From Wyeomyia smithii (Eukaryota; Arthropoda; Insecta; Diptera; Culicidae): a stretch of 64,000 bases of DNA. Under the pieces are notes generated by a model. The model saw nothing but the letters and a program-made list of their open reading frames with translations. It had not been told where the DNA came from and searched no databases. The stretch is from positions 55,315,467-55,379,466 of the forward strand of contig NC_073695.1 in assembly GCF_029784165.1 (NCBI RefSeq), read 5' to 3'. This document shows positions 48,655 to 60,575 of this stretch, in pieces; the first letter of the stretch is position 1, and every line of letters starts with the position of its first letter. The translations under genes and the position numbers were made by a program.

Positions 48655-49090
48655 AAATACGTTGAATACTTTAAACATAAATTCAAGATGACTATTAGCT
48701 TTACTAATTATTTTGTCGTAGTGCAGGTGAAATGAGAGTAGAGAATCAAGTGTGACTCCTATGTCTCGAACGTAATTAACTTCTATTAAGGGCTGGTTAG
48801 AAATGCCGTAGTTGTAAGTAATTGTGTTCAGTTTCCGATGGAATGTTATTGTATTGCATTCATTGATGCGTATAGCTTATTTATTTCTCGAACACTATTC
48901 TTCGAAAACATTGATCCATGGAGCACCTCAACGTCATCTGCGTCAGGAACAGACATTCTGACGTTAGTAGAATAGACAGCTTGTTGATAAATATGGAAAC
49001 AGAAGTGGACCGAGGCTGCTTCCTTGTTGTACACCTGAAATGTTGGGTAAGCTTTCAAATGATATGGATCCGATCTTGACCTTAAGCACA
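48655..49090 (-). pseudogene. CR1-like non-LTR reverse-transcriptase fragment
   Basis: The minus strand reads ISGVQQGSSLGPLLF (RT box B, near 48995-49045), then after a deletion that removes the YADD box, NECNTITFHRKLNTITYNYG, PLIEVNYVRDIGVTLDSLLS, and FHLHYDKIISKANSHLEF (48690-48870). The wording matches the CR1/T1/Q group of mosquito LINEs. Multiple frameshifts; 5' and 3' ends absent. Confidence 0.7.
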
Positions 49091-50100
49091 GAACAGATAT
49101 GCAAGAGTAGAGGCAGTTACATAACTGTGATGTTTGCTCAAAATTGAAAATTTTGGAGGGTGGTCAGGCTGATCAGCGTTACGTAATTTTAGGGGAGGGA
49201 GTCATGTCGAACGTTACTTATCGTTACATAGGGGGGGGGGGCTGAAATCTGGATTTTTAGCGTTACGTAATTTGTGTACGACGCCTTAAGACAGAACCGC
49301 ATTCAAGAGATCTTTAAAGTGGAAATTCAGTAACAATTCACAATCAACGTCAATAGAACAAATTAAACTAAAAATCTTTCAACCATTCAAACATTGCCTA
49401 ATAAATTTTGTTGGATCGTACACCTCACGACTGTTGAAACTATTTTAACCTATTAGTTGATTTACTTAAATATGTTCTTTGACTTGGAAACGGAATTTCT
49501 CGACCAATGACAATATTTTTTTTCACGTACCGTTTTTTATACCTAACATTGCTAGAAATGCATATCAAACGCGCTGTACCAGCACTGCTTACGACATTAG
49601 GTACAATGTAAAAAAATGATTGTCTTTAGTCAAGATATTCAGTTTTCAACTTGGGCAACAATGAAATTCATTAAAAATATATCTACATAAAAACCGTTGC
49701 ACGTTTGCGGGTGGTACTGTACGTTTATCATGAAAAGGCACCCTCGCTATACCAGTACCGGGAAGAACAAAGCATTCTCTCGACGAAAAAGCGGCGAGAG
49801 CTCATACAGTCCTTTTGTTTAATGAATGGAATATAAGCGTAATGAAATTTCGAGTGTAAAACGCGTTCTCTCCACCGCTAGATGTCGATACTTAAAATAA
49901 AGAGATTTTGTCTCGTTTTTGGTTCTTCAGTTGAACAGATGTGCCTTAAGCCGTCTGTCCGTGAGAAAGGACCTAAACCAACTGATTAGATCATCGGTAA
50001 TACCGAGTTTATCATTGCATTCGTTCTACTAAACTTTAATGCATATTTCCATAAAATTTTGTGATACCTTAAACTATTTTTAAAAAGTTGCTGAGTTTTA
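49091..50100. other. decayed repeat text, no gene
   Basis: 49150-49290 contains AGCGTTACGTAATTT twice around G runs, typical of the end of a dispersed mosquito repeat (recalled, not checked). 49300-50100 is AT-rich without further signals. Confidence 0.35.
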
Positions 50101-50131
50101 AGCTCAATATATATAACACCAACACAAAGAA

Positions 50132-50520
50132 GAGACTGGCAGCACAGTACTGGCCGGCTGCAACGTGCTTTTCAATCGTTCCGATAACTAGTGATTTTTC
50201 AGTGATTTTGGTGTTAATATATCGTTAAATATATGTAGGGTTCTCTAGTTCGGGTCGCCGCGTGTGAAATGTGTAAAGTTCGTCCAAAACAAGCTGTCTA
50301 ACGAGCGAAAATTGAATTTGAAAATGTGTTTCTTTCGGCTTGTTTTCTACTCTTTTTTTCGTTACCTCAGTGACGGTGACGGTGTGAGGTATTAGTGTGC
50401 GAGCGAGAGTAAGAAACTAACAGTGACGTATTTGGCAAAAAAAATAAACCGTTCTATACCAAAGAAAAAATATTTCACAAGTGTTTCTCATCTTGAGAAA
50501 TAGTATTCTCAGCTGAACAT
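50132..50520 (+). repeat. diverged direct repeat C, copy 1
   Basis: Begins TGGCAGCACAGTACTG, identical to 57297-57312. Later blocks also align: GATTTTTCAGTGA, CGCCGCGTGTGAAATG, CAAAACAAGCTG, and TCTATACCAAAGAAAAAA. It could be the 5' region of a retroelement. Confidence 0.55.
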
Positions 50521-50828
50521 CTGAAAAGCCCAAAAGCTAAGTATTCCTTTTTATCCATTCAATGTTGTTTACATACACTCATATTCGTCTTGTCATTTCC
50601 TATCACAATGTGAAAATATTCCAACTGAACGAAATCTTATTGGAATTTGTTTTGCTATAATCAGTGATGCCGAATTGTGCCATAAATCATTGAACATGTT
50701 GACTCGCACAAGACTTATAATTAATACATGCAGTTTAGCCGAAGTCTATCAGTTAAACACTCTGCAGCTTTCGTTTGCTTATGTGTGCAAATCTGATGTT
50801 ATTGATGCTGTTTTCTTTCTTCGTTCGA

Positions 50829-51240
50829 TTTTTTTTTTTTTGTAACTCTAATATTTATTTAGGCCCAACCGCGAAGCATAATGGGGCCGAATGTCTTTTT
50901 GGAGTAGGGAAAAGCCAGCTTGAGTAGAACTTGTATCCCGACTGCTCCTCCTCAAACAGGCATAAAAACCCTCTCATCTTTTCTCTTTAAAATACAAATT
51001 AAAAATACAAAATTAATTCAACCTAAAACTAATATGTACATCTATCTATATCTATCTATATGTAAAACGATCTATCTATATGAATAAGTATAAAATTGAG
51101 GGATGATGAGTCCTTGTCTCTTGGAAATCATAACCTAAGATGAAAGACGGAGAAAGAAAGATAAAGATTAGTATTATCCTTAAAGATCTGCATAGAGAGG
51201 GGGGGGGGGGGGCAGAGAGAAGCGAAGAAGGGAAGAGGAT
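50829..51240 (-). mobile_element. 3' untranslated end and poly(A) tail of I-clade element
   Basis: On the minus strand this is the 3' tail of the retrotransposon coding at 51241-51830: a 13-base A tail (T run at 50829-50841) preceded by AATAAA (TTTATT at 50854-50859) and about 390 bases of untranslated sequence. The latter includes TATC microsatellite text (51041-51080) and a G run (about 51199-51213). Confidence 0.7.
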
Positions 51241-51830
51241 TCAAATACGATAATTTATATCTTTAATAAATTGGTAAATATGGGTGAGCAAACTGATATC
51301 ATGACTGGCAAGTGCATCCCGAACTTGCATTGCAGATGGTGCATTGCGTTCCCGGAGGGAATCGAAAAGTTTATTCCTTGCTCTGTGGTATTTAGGACAT
51401 ACGAAAACTACGTGTTCTATATCCTCGTACCCTCCACATTCGCAAAGGTTGCTATCGACTATCCCTATTCGATAGAGGTGGGTATTTGCAATGTAATGGT
51501 TTGACATTAGGCGTGAAATAACTCGTATAAAATCCCGAGTTAAATCGTGCCCTTTAAACCATGATTTCGTAGACACCTTGGGCGAGATGGAGTGCATCCA
51601 TCGCCCCAAATCGCCAGAATCCCACTTTTCCTGCCAGTTTGCCAGAGCCTTTCTTCGTTCGATTGCTTGGTTCAATTGTTCGATAGTTGGCGTTGTTCGA
51701 GTGTTTTTCGGTGAATAAGATATATCATATATAATACGTTGGCTGCTTGTTTCCATGTCTCTGGTACGTGGTTTATTCATGTCGGCAGAGAACCTAGTAC
51801 ATGAATAGTTCTTCCTCTAAGTACCACGGG
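51241..51830 (-). pseudogene. I-clade non-LTR retrotransposon, ORF2 C-terminus (5'-truncated)
   Basis: An open frame of about 190 codons; the first ATG is at 51780 but the frame continues a little upstream. It corresponds to the end of I-element ORF2, after RNase H: WQEKWDSGDLGRWMHSISP, VSTKSWFKGHDLTRDFIRV, LMSNHYIANTHLYRIGI, then a zinc-binding motif CECGGYEDIEHVVFVCPKY and YQFIKDINYRI at the end. It has no stop or shift over this length, so the copy is young compared with the other retroelements here. It is still only a 3' remnant without RT. The A tail and AATAAA directly downstream mark a normal 5'-truncated insertion. Confidence 0.8.
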
Positions 51831-51834
51831 GGGC

Positions 51835-52595
51835 TAGAAACATAGCAACAAAAATCTTTTTTTGTTTTTATTTGGTGTAGACCAGTGACCCGGGGTTGCC
51901 AGCTATGCAAATTGATTAATAAAAAGACTACGATCTTGAATTCAATCTGATGATTTTTGTTGGGCTCGTTTTATGATTAGTTTGGCTTTTGAAAAATGAG
52001 CTATAAATGCATGACACTCTCACAAGACAAAATAGGCAGTTTTACAATATAGTTTAAAAATAGTTTGAAAATTTAATATCGGGTTCGACAAATATTTGAT
52101 CCTATCGCCTACCATGCCCTAACTGGTCGTTTACAGACATTTCACTTAGTTCTATGCTTTTATTTTATGACTTTCCTAGCTTTTGGGGAATTGTAATACA
52201 CATAAACAATTTTTATTTAATTATACTGTAACCGTTTTGGTCGGGCTGACGATAGTCCACGACAACTAATTTTTTGATTTTGATTGCGATTGTTTTGGCA
52301 TTTTGTTAATAATCTTAGCACTTTGTTTTGTTTGATATGCATATTTGCATTTTCCCTAGTTTTTAGGCTTTGGAGGCATGAAACTTTGCCAGTTTCTAAA
52401 CTCAGTAGGTATCTTAGTTTATTTATTAAAAGGGAGAACCGGTGCGAAACATCGTGTCCCTGTGCGTCTCCGTCGGTAGAAGGGAATAGTGCTGCCGTGC
52501 ATAACGCGTCTTCGGTTCGGGTTAGTTCATCTAAGCACATCTAAGGGTTTTCAGAGTGTAGTGACTTCCCGATGTGTCTTATTTATTCATGTCTC
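51835..52595. other. no gene seen
   Basis: AT-rich, with balanced text from 52430 that leads into the tandem pair. Frames at 52217-52544 on both strands are mutual shadows. Confidence 0.3.
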
Positions 52596-52599
52596 ACGT

Positions 52600-53190
52600 T
52601 GACCGTTTAGTCGGAGACTGCTCGTTCGTCGGTTTTATTTAATCACGTTGCAAACCGGAATAGGTTTCGTCTGGTCGATAAATATAGAGATTAATTCAAT
52701 AGCTACGCGATGTAAATCTTATAAAGGACCGCCTCTGCGGAAGTGCGCTTGCTTTCTTGAAGCTATTCAGGATTATCAGTCACTTATATTAATACTGAGA
52801 TGCTTCGGGTTGTATATGATTTTCGCGCGCGTCATTCACATAGGGTCGCGGTGTTTGACAAGAAAGATATTCTCGTAATGAGCGAGAACCGCGCGCAGCG
52901 GTGTTCGATTCCGTCAAATATCGTGGAGACATGACAACACAAACCTTTGTTTCCGCCGCGGTAGTAGAGGTTCAGAAATAAACTCGGTCTCGGGCTGTCC
53001 GTTTAGCCGGAGATTGCTCACCAATTGCTTTGATATAAGCGTGTCGCCAATCGGAGTAGGTTTCGTTCGGTTTATGAATATCTTGAATAATCTAATGGCT
53101 ACGCAAAGTATACCTTTGAAAGGGCCGCGTTTATCGACGTGCGTTTCTGCGTTTCTGATACTCGTGATTGGCCTTCTTGTGGTTTATTGG
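52600..53190 (+). repeat. two-unit tandem repeat, ~405 bp period
   Basis: Unit 1 (52600-52785) and unit 2 (53003-53190) share CCGTTTAG-CGGAGA-TGCTC, GGAATAGGTTTCGT / GGAGTAGGTTTCGT, CTACGC, AAAGGACCGC / AAAGGGCCGC and GTGCG, in order. GC content is higher than the surroundings. Duplicated 5' promoter units of a retrotransposon are one possibility; old LTRs are another. Confidence 0.55.
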
Positions 53191-56134
53191 TTTAAATCAG
53201 ATTCACATCGTGTAGTCGTATATGCGTGGGTCCAATAACATTATATTGTAAAAATCGGTCAATTTTGTGCTCTATTGAAATAAACCATGCACACCTGTGC
53301 GCGGTAATGTAGTAATGTCTCTTGGTCTAAACCGGTACCAGATATAAATAAGCTAATTGTGTTTCTCTAGTCAGCCGGCTGACTATAGAATAAACCGAAA
53401 ATAGCTTAATAGACGGATAGGAGTTATATGTATGATCGCATCACTTATCAAAGTGAATCCTGATCCAACGAGCCCTTCCCTACTAACAAAAACCTCCTTC
53501 CTGTGACCTTTGTGGAGATGCAGAGGTAAACACGGTCTCGTTATTGATCCTTTAAAGTATTGAGTCACTAAAACTTGTACAATGAGAATGGTCGGTCAAT
53601 TCCAACCCCATTCAGTTGATTCACTGTACAATTTTACTGATTCGGATCAATCACGGAGTGCAACCATTGATATGTGCAGTCAGTCAAGCTAAGCTAAGCT
53701 AAGCTAAGCAATATATATATATATATATATAACACCAACACAAAATCAAGTCTCGAAAATAGAGTGATCATTTAATTTTTTATTAAGGTGATCAATTGTC
53801 CCATGAGAATTTTTATTTAACATAACATAAAATGACCTAATTAAAGAGGCATAGTGAAGAGCAACTTTTCTTGGCATGATAATCATATTCAATCTTGAAA
53901 AATACTGAATTGAATGAGAAATAAATTCAACTGATATTTTTTTCACATACAAACATGACACTACCCATTACGATCGCCAATGCTGTTGTTGGACAAACAC
54001 AAAACAGGTCTTCCAAACCTGTCAACACGAAAGAACAGTTAATTGGTGATAAGGGTGTCATGCAAGATGTATTTACAAATTACTTACGCCATTACAATCA
54101 CTTCCATTTTGCTTAATCCACGCACATGGTCAACCGCACTCAGTTGTTCAATATTTTACTCTTACAGTATGCACCTCTTATGACACGTCCTTACAGACAG
54201 CAGAAAGCTAGTAGGTACCGATCGGGCATTCAGCCGAACGCGCAATGTACACGTACAATCCAGGTCTCTCGAAAGTGCTCAACGCTCTCGCAGACCGGTT
54301 GGAGTCGTGATTTATTTACGAGCATATACAGTTCTTAAATCAAAAGTGACTCGAATCGAAAAAAGGACAGCGAACGGTGGCTTCGCGGCATTTTCGTTGC
54401 CGGTGAACAATTCGATTCATTCGTGTCCAGGTTTGATGGCATAATCGTGGTTCATGGCTTTCGTAGGATCTCCAACGTTGGCAGATGTTATTCTGGTGGT
54501 GAATACTGGTGTCACGTGCGTTTTCCAGCAGGTAATAATTGATTTTAGTTATGTTTGGAATGCGTTGATTCCGCAGCAATTCGATGCTAGTTACGACTTT
54601 TCTCATAGTGCGTTCAATTTATTTAAATTGGCCTTGTTGCTACCGGTCGTGTACACTTCTGTGAGCAGAGAATGTGTTTCAAGCTCCCAACACACCTTGG
54701 CTCTCAAAACGATGGCAGAAACAACGAACGAACAGAACTGATGTGGGAAAACAACTTGTTGCCGTGAAATACCTCACGCCTACAGGACAGTCTACGACTT
54801 TTATGGAGTTTTCAGATTGTGTCATCGAGTCTATATTCTAATTGCAGCCATCTGATAGCGGTGTGTTGAAATCGTTCCGCTGGTAAAATGTGCCGGTCAC
54901 TGATCTTTATTCAAAAAGCGGTTGTTTCTGTGCTCAACTGCTTCTGTCGCCCTAAAATCGGCCCGTTTACTTTTGTGGGAAGGCCGTTCTATCTTTACCA
55001 GCCGACAGTAGGTGGGCACGAGTACGATACGATCACACCAACACGGTGCTTGTCATCAATATTTATGACTTCTTGTTCCAACAGCTCTAATGGATGTCTT
55101 AGATGGTAACTACAGTGCTTTACCTTAATTTCACATTGAGGGATTGCCAAGTCAACGGCTGGCTGATTAGTAATAAATGTTTTACTGATCACAGAGACGA
55201 TGTCTCTTCCATAGACGGTTTTGCGTGCAATCCCTCAATACCTTTTTAACTTAACAGTCGGTTTGAAGCACCGACAAACAGTGCCCGATTAGTTCTCCGG
55301 TACTTGAGGAATGTTTCGGTTTGCTTTCTGGTTTCTATGAACAAGTTTTTATATCGCATAATGCTTTGGTTATATTTGTGTGTTGTTCATGTGGAGCCAA
55401 AAATTTATAACAGCGCAGCATTTACTAAAACAAAACCAAACGCTTTGTTTTATTATGCCCAGCTCATTAGTTAATCCCTTCAAATCAACCGGCACAAAGC
55501 CACTACCAACCGTGGCTAAACGGCAGCAAACCGAACGGTAATTTGATCGGATTATAGCCGCCTTCACGATCGTAGAAAGCGTTGAGCACTTCATTCGTCG
55601 AACCCTAGATATGTTTATTCGCTTTATAGAGTCGGCCAGTCGTCTAACGACTTTATTGGCCGTCAACAAACTGTCCACATAAACGCAGATGCGTCCGACG
55701 GAACCCCTCACAACAATCCGGAGGGCTGCACACAAATAACGGATTGGGCCGTCCACCTACGCCGCTAGACAAGCTACCCACTGACCTTATTGTCCTACGG
55801 AACGCAGTTCGCGATCATAAGCAACGACTCCGTTAGGGTTGAATTGCAACATCGTACAGGTAATCTGATCTGATCTCAGATTCATTCCTTTGCCGACACG
55901 ACACATACAGTAGCATCTACTGAATTCACGAATGCAGCAAAGCAATAGAGGATTCTCTCCACTCTGTAGAAGTGAGATGATCGGGAAAGTTTAACTATAA
56001 GTTGTATGCTGAAAAGTGATTTATTTCTGCTGGTTTCTCTCCATTTGGTCATTTTCAAGCGTGTTTCAATAAATTTAAAATTCAGATAAACAACACTCGT
56101 AATATTGGGAACTTCGCTGTATTTTCAAGGTACA
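53191..56134. other. no supported gene
   Basis: 53372-53385 is a perfect 14-bp palindrome GTCAGCCGGCTGAC. 54120-55800 has balanced composition and several frames of 70-128 codons on both strands, none with a domain, leader or consistent splice frame. A splice acceptor (TTTTACTCTTACAG) ends near 54169. Confidence 0.3.
53686..53731. repeat. (AGCTA)n and (AT)n tract
   Basis: About five AGCTA units followed by about eleven AT units. The text after it (AACACCAACACAAA) also follows a shorter AT tract near 50110. Confidence 0.9.
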
Positions 56135-56428
56135 TCAGTTATTGTATTTCAATGATGATGAGATGAAAAAAAATTCAACGCATTGCTTTCGCAGAATAAT
56201 GCCATCAGAATTGAGCCAACCGTCTTCGATCTGAATTGAACTTTGCACAAGCTCTTGGTTTTGCAAAGAATTAACTGTAAATTCGATGGTGGTTTTATAA
56301 GAGTTTCTGTTAAAAATTTGTTTCAAGCTTTTCTCATTCCACACGCATTGACCGGTCTGGAGCGATTCGCGAAGTAGCGCAGCCAAATAACAATAAATTG
56401 TTAACCAAATTATATTGAATCGACGCAT
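56135..56428 (-). CDS. hypothetical secreted protein
   Basis: A 97-codon frame starting in a good context (TAAAAATAATGCG). Residues 5-20 (NIIWLTIYCYLAALL) look like a signal peptide, with possible cleavage before GQCVWNEKSL. The mature part has two cysteines and no recognisable domain. No polyadenylation signal was found close to the stop. It may be a first exon or a chance frame. Confidence 0.25.
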   Translation of the reverse strand: MRRFNIIWLTIYCYLAALLRESLQTGQCVWNEKSLKQIFNRNSYKTTIEFTVNSLQNQELVQSSIQIEDGWLNSDGIILRKQCVEFFFISSSLKYNN

Positions 56429-56480
56429 TATTTTTAATCAAGAGCCTCTTTCCTCGAGTGGAATCGGTTTTCTGATATTC

Positions 56481-56552
56481 TATAAAAACTTGGGGTGTGT
56501 GATGTCACAAAATCAGCTCTTTCGGTCACAGTTTAGTTGAAACGGCATCAAG
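56481..56552 (+). promoter_or_regulatory. candidate TATA promoter with short leader and donor
   Basis: TATAAAAA at 56481-56488, an AATCAGCTC initiator-like site 34 bases downstream (A at 56515), and a donor-like AAG-GTGAAT at 56552. It would drive the plus strand, away from the minus-strand frame that starts at 56428. No downstream exon was identified. Confidence 0.3.
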
Positions 56553-56559
56553 GTGAATT

Positions 56560-57296
56560 TCGAAGTCTCCAATTTCGATCGGAATTGTTCGAAAATTTGC
56601 GGAATTTCGAATAAAAAAGAATAAACTTTTCCAAAACATTGCAATAATAATATTTCATCTTATATTCTTATCCATTCATTTTCATTCAATATTTTTATCT
56701 AATAATTCTTGAAACAATAAACTAAAACGAATATGGTGTAGCAAATAATGATCATTCTTTCATAGAACTTTCATTATCCCTAATCCAACGGGAAATTAGT
56801 ATCTTATCGATATTTGCTATAACCTAATTTTTCGAAGTTTAGAGATTCCAAAAAAAATTCTAAAAAGTAGAAATCCACGTGAAGTTCTACACGAAATTTC
56901 ACATTTTTTGCTTTCTTTTAAATCTATTGGTAGCCATGAGTGCCTTTGAATATGGATCAGAAATTGGGTTCGAAATTTCACGTAATTTTGGAAGGTATTT
57001 AGCGAAACTCAGCTAAATTTGGCGAAATTTAGTGCTAATTTGACGAAACTTAGTTCAATCAAATTTTAATTTGATTCAATAACCTATCTATCTTTAATAT
57101 TGTTGAAATATTATCTAATTTACAGTCATCTGTTTCATTAAAAATTATGAATAATAAATTTCGTTTTTTTTCTAAAATTTCTTTTAATTTTGCTTTTTGA
57201 ATGTTTTTTAGTTTTGGACAGTTTTCTAATCTATTTTAAATGCTGATTACGCTTATGTAATCTATTCAATACAGACTTTCAGACAATTAGAAAAGC
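56560..57296. other. AT-rich, no gene
   Basis: Very AT-rich with diverged AAATTTAG/GAAATTT words near 56930-57060. Confidence 0.3.
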
Positions 57297-57600
57297 TGGC
57301 AGCACAGTACTGCTTTTAAACCGTGATGTTTCTACATGATTTTTCCATGAGTTTTGTATTGATAATTTAATAGCCTTACGCAGACTTATCTAGATCAGAA
57401 CGCCGCGTATAAAATGAGTAAACTTTTTCCAAAACAACTAAGTGAAAATTTGGTTTAAAGATATCGCCAAACTGCTGTTTTTCTCGTATGAAAGCTCTGG
57501 AGTGAAGCATTTTGGTAAACATCATCATTTTATACCGAAGAAAAAAAAGTGTTTCAACTATAAAAATTGTTCCGGGTTTATGAGAAACTTTCTGAACATG
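57297..57600 (+). repeat. diverged direct repeat C, copy 2
   Basis: Counterpart of 50132-50520, starting with the identical TGGCAGCACAGTACTG. A 63-codon frame (57442-57633) inside is not shared with the other copy and is not called. Confidence 0.55.
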
Positions 57601-58925
57601 CGAAGAGCACAGAACCTATTTACAGGCTTGTAAATAGTCATCACTTTTCGTTTGATTCGATGCGTTAATATGCGTGACAGTTGGCTTTTGATCGTGAATG
57701 TAGAAAGAATGGTAGAATAACTTTCGCGCACATAAAAAAAAACATATCAAATGGCATGAGTGTGGCGGTGTTATTCAATTTTCAATTTTGTTCGCAGACG
57801 ATTTGATTTTTGAGCCTTCCTAAGTGTACTTTTTTCATTGAGTGCTATTGTTTTAATTGCTCACATATACTGATAATTGTCACTAACTATTTCCTTATGA
57901 AAATAAATATTCTAACAGAACAAAATATTATTTGAAGACAAAGCAGATCTCCGCAGTCCAGTGCTGATAAAAATCATTGTCACTAGTACAATTCTTCGAA
58001 AATTACAACCATTCTTTTTCAATTTTCACTTCCAATTTATTTTTATCTTTCTAACGAGCTGTCGTACTTTGATGAAATATTTCACGCCCAACGTTACCAG
58101 TGACAAATAAAATTTGCTGAAAATCTCACCAAATCTCGAGCAAAAAGTGAGCTCTTGGATCGATTTCGGCGTTTAATTTCGATGGGGCTTGCTATTTGAT
58201 TTTCATTTTCGCTTTACCAAAGGAACGGTGAAAAGCATTTCTCGTTTTGTTTCTCGTTAGCACATACGACCTTTTGACATGGTATGGCTGTATACAGGTT
58301 ACTAAATGGCGAACATGGAAAGGATTTTTCTATGGCTTGCCAATGAGTGAGATTAAGAAAAACCATAAGAATTCGACATCGAATCTTCAGCTTGCAGGTT
58401 TTACTCGGATTAATGCAAAGATCTAGGAGTTACCTGAACATAAACAGTTGCAGCTAACAGTAATTATCAACGTCGAATGTCTTAATATTTGTCAGTTTCT
58501 ATGTCGTTCGACCCATTTTCGAATTGGCGATTTTCGTGCCCGTGCGATGCCCGCGTGAAGCAACAAATTTCGATAAAATCTTAAAACTATTTTCTCTCTC
58601 TCTTAAGAATTTGGGAAATCACAATCGAAAATTATACGTTTTATATCTACGTGAAAATGACAGTGGAAAATATTCACATAACATTTCCGGTAATTATAAC
58701 TGCTATACCAAGCAACCTCTGAATCGTTGTCGGACATCGCAATCGTATCGGACCCCTACGGTAACTGGATCGCGAAAAGGTCCAGTAAGGCAGCCATATG
58801 TACGACTACCAGGTTTCCGGTTCATAAGATTGTGGCAACCTAAAACGAAAGAGACGCTTTTGTCAAGGTGAATGGAGTGTTCTACGTTGGTCTATCGAAA
58901 GGTTCGTTCACATGGTCGACCTCGT
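57601..58925. other. no supported gene
   Basis: AT-rich. 57990-58037 resembles 6424-6475. The frame at 58524-58871 has no family resemblance; its 3' part may already belong to the R1-like remnant. Confidence 0.3.
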
Positions 58926-58929
58926 AACT

Positions 58930-59320
58930 ATGGAGCGGGCGATCCTTGCCCCGTTAGTGGTGGCAGCTGACTTCAACGCTTAGGCTGTTAAGACGGAGAA
59001 GTTGCTGTACAAACCAAGCTTTGCCAAAGATCTGACCAACTATGGGACCAAAAGTACATTCTGCAAAAATCGTGAGGAGTCGATCATCGACGTGACGTTC
59101 TCCATTCCAGGACTGATCACGAAGGCCCCAACCCCCAACCTTCCACGGGTGAAAGACATCGCATTTCAATGCCGTGGTATTTGAGGAGGCAATAAAAAGA
59201 GAGCTCGAAGGGGGCAGTGGCTCCGTCCGAGTGCTGACCAATTAGCAGCCACACTGTCGCGAGAGTGCGACGCCGTCACAACTAGGATCAAGACCAGGGG
59301 GATAATGTACCAAGCGATGA
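58930..59320 (+). pseudogene. R1-clade retrotransposon, endonuclease fragment
   Basis: One frame reads MERAILAPLVVAADFNA, a stop in place of the usual W, then TNYGTKSTFCKNREESIIDV and TFSIPGLIT. ERAILAPLVVAGDFNAW and RIDVTF are the family forms I recall: a DNA-nicking endonuclease of R1-type LINEs. A shifted frame then gives FEEAIKRELEGGSGSVRV. The frame is broken and interrupted at about 59330 by repeat sequence. Confidence 0.7.
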
Positions 59321-59496
59321 TAGTTTTTTGGTGACATCCGAGAGAGTATAGAGGAACTCATGCGAGAGAGTATAGAGGTATTTTTAGAATAAGTACTGGC
59401 ATGCATTTAGAAACATTCAGTCACTACTTCAAAAGTTTAGCAACAGTTTTGATGTTTTTGAATATGCTCTAAAAACTTTACACCAATCATCATTCC

Positions 59497-60216
59497 GGGG
59501 TGACTTTGATCACTTCATTATTTTGATGAATTTGGAGTAACACTTTGTTACTTTCACTAGATTGAACTGCCCAAAACGACTTAAACGAGTTTATAAATCT
59601 GGAAAGTAATTTGGGGCCATTTACATTCTACGTGAACAGTTTATGTTAGAGAATGTCCAAGATTCATACAAAATTTTTAGAATATATATGTATGATTGTC
59701 CACAGAGAGGGAAGGTGGTCTAAAATCATCAAAAACTAGTCCACGTGGAATGTGACTTATGCAATTGTCCAAATTTGCATGTTACTTCACGTCTTGGGTT
59801 TTTGTTAAGAAGAAATATGTAATACACTGTGAAGATTATTAAGACTCAACATTGCCTTCGAGGAAAAACTTGCAAAAATAACAATAAAATGTATTGTTAT
59901 AATATTTGTTCATCTTAAGGAACTAATCTGGGAACAAAATAAAAACACTTTACGTATTGCAACTTGTTGTTTTGAATCTGCTTGAACCGATTGTTTGTAT
60001 GCAACAAAAATCGCCAAAAATACACTTTATTTTCGAATAATATTTTAGCATGAAAAACACTCTTTAAATAGCAGGAAATGCATGAATAATAGCAATGCAG
60101 ACATATATCCACACAATCAGTGAAGATTACGACAAATCCCAAGCACTACGAGCGCTTTTTTACCACATTTTCAAAAAAGAGGTACAGTGATCAACCCCGG
60201 TGATCAAAGTCACCCC
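59497..60216. repeat. possible terminal-inverted-repeat element within R1-like remnant
   Basis: GGGGTGACTTTGATCAC at 59497-59513 is inverted as GGTGATCAAAGTCACCCC at 60199-60216. R1-like text stops shortly before and resumes shortly after (60300), which fits an insertion of about 0.9 kb between 59330 and 60300. The exact boundaries and any target duplication are unclear, and the interior is AT-rich and non-coding. Confidence 0.5.
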
Positions 60217-60299
60217 AGTTTACGGTACCTGACTGCTAGTGCGGATAGGTATCACGAATAAACGGCAACAGAAAAAGTGCACTGAGAAGACAGTAAAAA

Positions 60300-60575
60300 A
60301 AGGATGTACTGTTGGGATGCCTGCCTAGGACTCGCCAACCAAGGAATGGAAAGCCACCGATTTATTGGTTGACTGACACGATAAAGGACCTCCGCAATGC
60401 GAGCCCCGTGCAAGACGGGGGCACCATATAGATTGGTTCTACTGCCGAAGGCTGGGAAATCGCCAGGGGACCCTTCGCCGGTATAAAGCTGATTGAGAAG
60501 ATTATCCTCAACCGACTGGTAAAGTACACGGAAGATGTAAACGGTTTAGCAAGTAACCTGTAAGCGTTGGTGGCC
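60300..60575 (+). pseudogene. R1-clade retrotransposon, linker/RT fragment
   Basis: KPPIYWLTDTIKDLRNA (from 60350) corresponds to QPIYWWTDAIADLRSA of the copy at 22987. After a large internal deletion, KLIEKIILNRLVKYTEDVNG (60489-60548) corresponds to CKVLVRIIFNRLVRYTEG of that copy. It may be the other part of the element whose endonuclease lies at 58930. Confidence 0.65.

Noticed and set aside
55370..55756. 128-codon minus-strand frame
   Set aside because: No recognisable motif, no start or poly(A) support; composition is like its neighbours.
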